A stretch of 64,000 nt of DNA, taken from assembly GCA_944470555.2 (NCBI GenBank), contig OX104127.1:53310934-53374933 (forward strand), in the 5' to 3' direction. Position numbers and translations under genes: made by a program. Positions 63,293-64,000 of this stretch are shown here, piece after piece. Source of the stretch: Heterobilharzia americana. Taxonomy: Eukaryota; Platyhelminthes; Trematoda; Strigeidida; Schistosomatidae. Within the stretch, counting starts at the first letter, position 1. Every line of letters begins with the position of its first letter. The notes under the pieces are model-generated. The model made no database searches. It was not told the origin of the DNA and saw only the letters and a list, made by a program, of their open reading frames with translations.

Positions 63293-64000
63293 CTGCTTTC
63301 GCAGATTCCTAGCACCTCTAGGCTATACCTTCTCATTTCTTTGGCAATCTGGGCATTCTGCTAGGTTAGAACATTGTTCGGACATTCCTTTTCCCCATTC
63401 TTACTTTTGCTTTCATCGAGATAGAGGAGCACATAGGCTAATTGACTTCCCTAAGGCTTTGACCAACTGGCGTCATTCTGTCTTTCCGATCCCAGCAAAG
63501 AATAAGTTTATTTTATTGTTAACACTTTCTTTGTGCTTTGAAGTTTTTTTTTGGGGATTTGATTGGTTTTCTGGGGTAGAGATGCTAGCCATATGCCCAA
63601 CCTTCTCTCTTTATCCGGACTTAGTACCGGCTAGTAACTAGTGAACTAGTTACCTAGGCGAGGTCGGAGAAATAGGTACTAATTCATTAATATTGTCAGT
63701 ATACGGTAGTTATATTCAAAGAAGAAAAATGTGTGAGGTAACAAAGCTGATTTCCGGGTTCATCGGTGGGTAGACAAAATATAATCAACCTTTCATCTAT
63801 GCACAAATGAAAGCTTTTCCAGCTAATAATACGCTGGTTGCGTATGGATCTGTTTGGAACATATATTCCTGCGTTCAGTTATCAGTTCTATGTAGTGTTT
63901 CATTGAGAACACTTGTAAGTCCCAAGCTTTCTTCATCTGAGACACTGCTGAAGGCAGTCAGTTGTGCTGTCGTGTTCATGACTGTTAGCACTACCGAAAT
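63293..64000. other. Unassigned DNA at the right edge
   Basis: No domain, repeat or RNA feature recognised. A 61-codon frame at 63,459-63,641 is hydrophobic but unremarkable. Confidence 0.35.

Noticed and set aside
1..64000. CRISPR array, prokaryotic operon or phage
   Set aside because: No regularly spaced identical repeats, no ribosome-binding-site-led gene clusters, and the repeat content is that of a flatworm nuclear genome.
1..64000. LTR retrotransposon (Gypsy, BEL/Pao, Copia) or integrated viral sequence
   Set aside because: No paired LTRs, no protease, RNase H or integrase motifs, and no viral structural motifs were recognised.

Overview
The window looks like repeat-packed nuclear DNA of a schistosome blood fluke (Trematoda, Schistosoma or a close relative). 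This is inferred from repeat content: SINE-like repeats with a tRNA-type head followed by Schistosoma-type hammerhead ribozyme cores (Smα-like), two lineages of Penelope-like elements (PLEs) with GIY-YIG endonuclease, RTE-clade (SR2-type) and CR1-clade (SR1/Perere-type) non-LTR retrotransposons, an animal CACTA transposase remnant and a probable Mutator-like remnant. I see no intact housekeeping gene, no rRNA, no functional tRNA and no CRISPR array. Almost every recognisable reading frame is a decayed transposon pseudogene.

Layout. 1-6.3 kb: an RTE scrap, then an old PLE (RT, thumb, GIY-YIG) split by a younger PLE of another lineage. The younger one consists of two divergent, near-identical copies flanked by a 12-bp target-site duplication. 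A cluster of hammerhead SINEs follows, two of them forming a 184-bp-arm palindrome. 6.3-20 kb: mostly unassigned AT-rich DNA with a tRNA-like SINE head, an RTE element with a (TAA)n tail, a 3'-end-only copy of a TTA-tailed element, a third tRNA/hammerhead-like repeat, a non-LTR linker fragment, a (TA)n tract and Mutator-like pieces. 20.5-21.0 kb: a 160-residue membrane-protein ORF of unknown identity (minus strand). 22.5-26.2 kb: a dead CR1 element (minus strand), whose near-identical inverted partner lies at 46.9-50.4 kb.

26.2-39 kb: nested CR1-type fragments on both strands surrounding a CACTA (SmTRC1-like) transposase pseudogene. 39.2-50.4 kb: a CR1 element (plus strand) whose ORF1 is split just after its PHD-like zinc finger by a 5.9-kb, nearly full-length non-LTR element (minus strand). 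50.4-56.2 kb: two ORFs bordered by convincing splice signals (about 51.14-51.39 and 55.16-55.39 kb), the best candidates for host exons, with a decayed RTE element between them. 56.6-61 kb: a second hammerhead-SINE family, including two direct copies whose predicted cleavage sites are 404 nt apart, and further PLE fragments with a divergent pair of hammerhead cores. 61-64 kb: RTE fragments, including an inverted tail-to-tail junction.

The most interesting themes are (1) hammerhead ribozymes in several distinct SINE families and beside PLE termini, in direct, inverted and palindromic arrangements; (2) nested and inverted PLE insertions; (3) the almost identical 2.45-kb inverted repeat of an already dead retrotransposon. 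All protein assignments come from reading motifs by eye; no database search was run.
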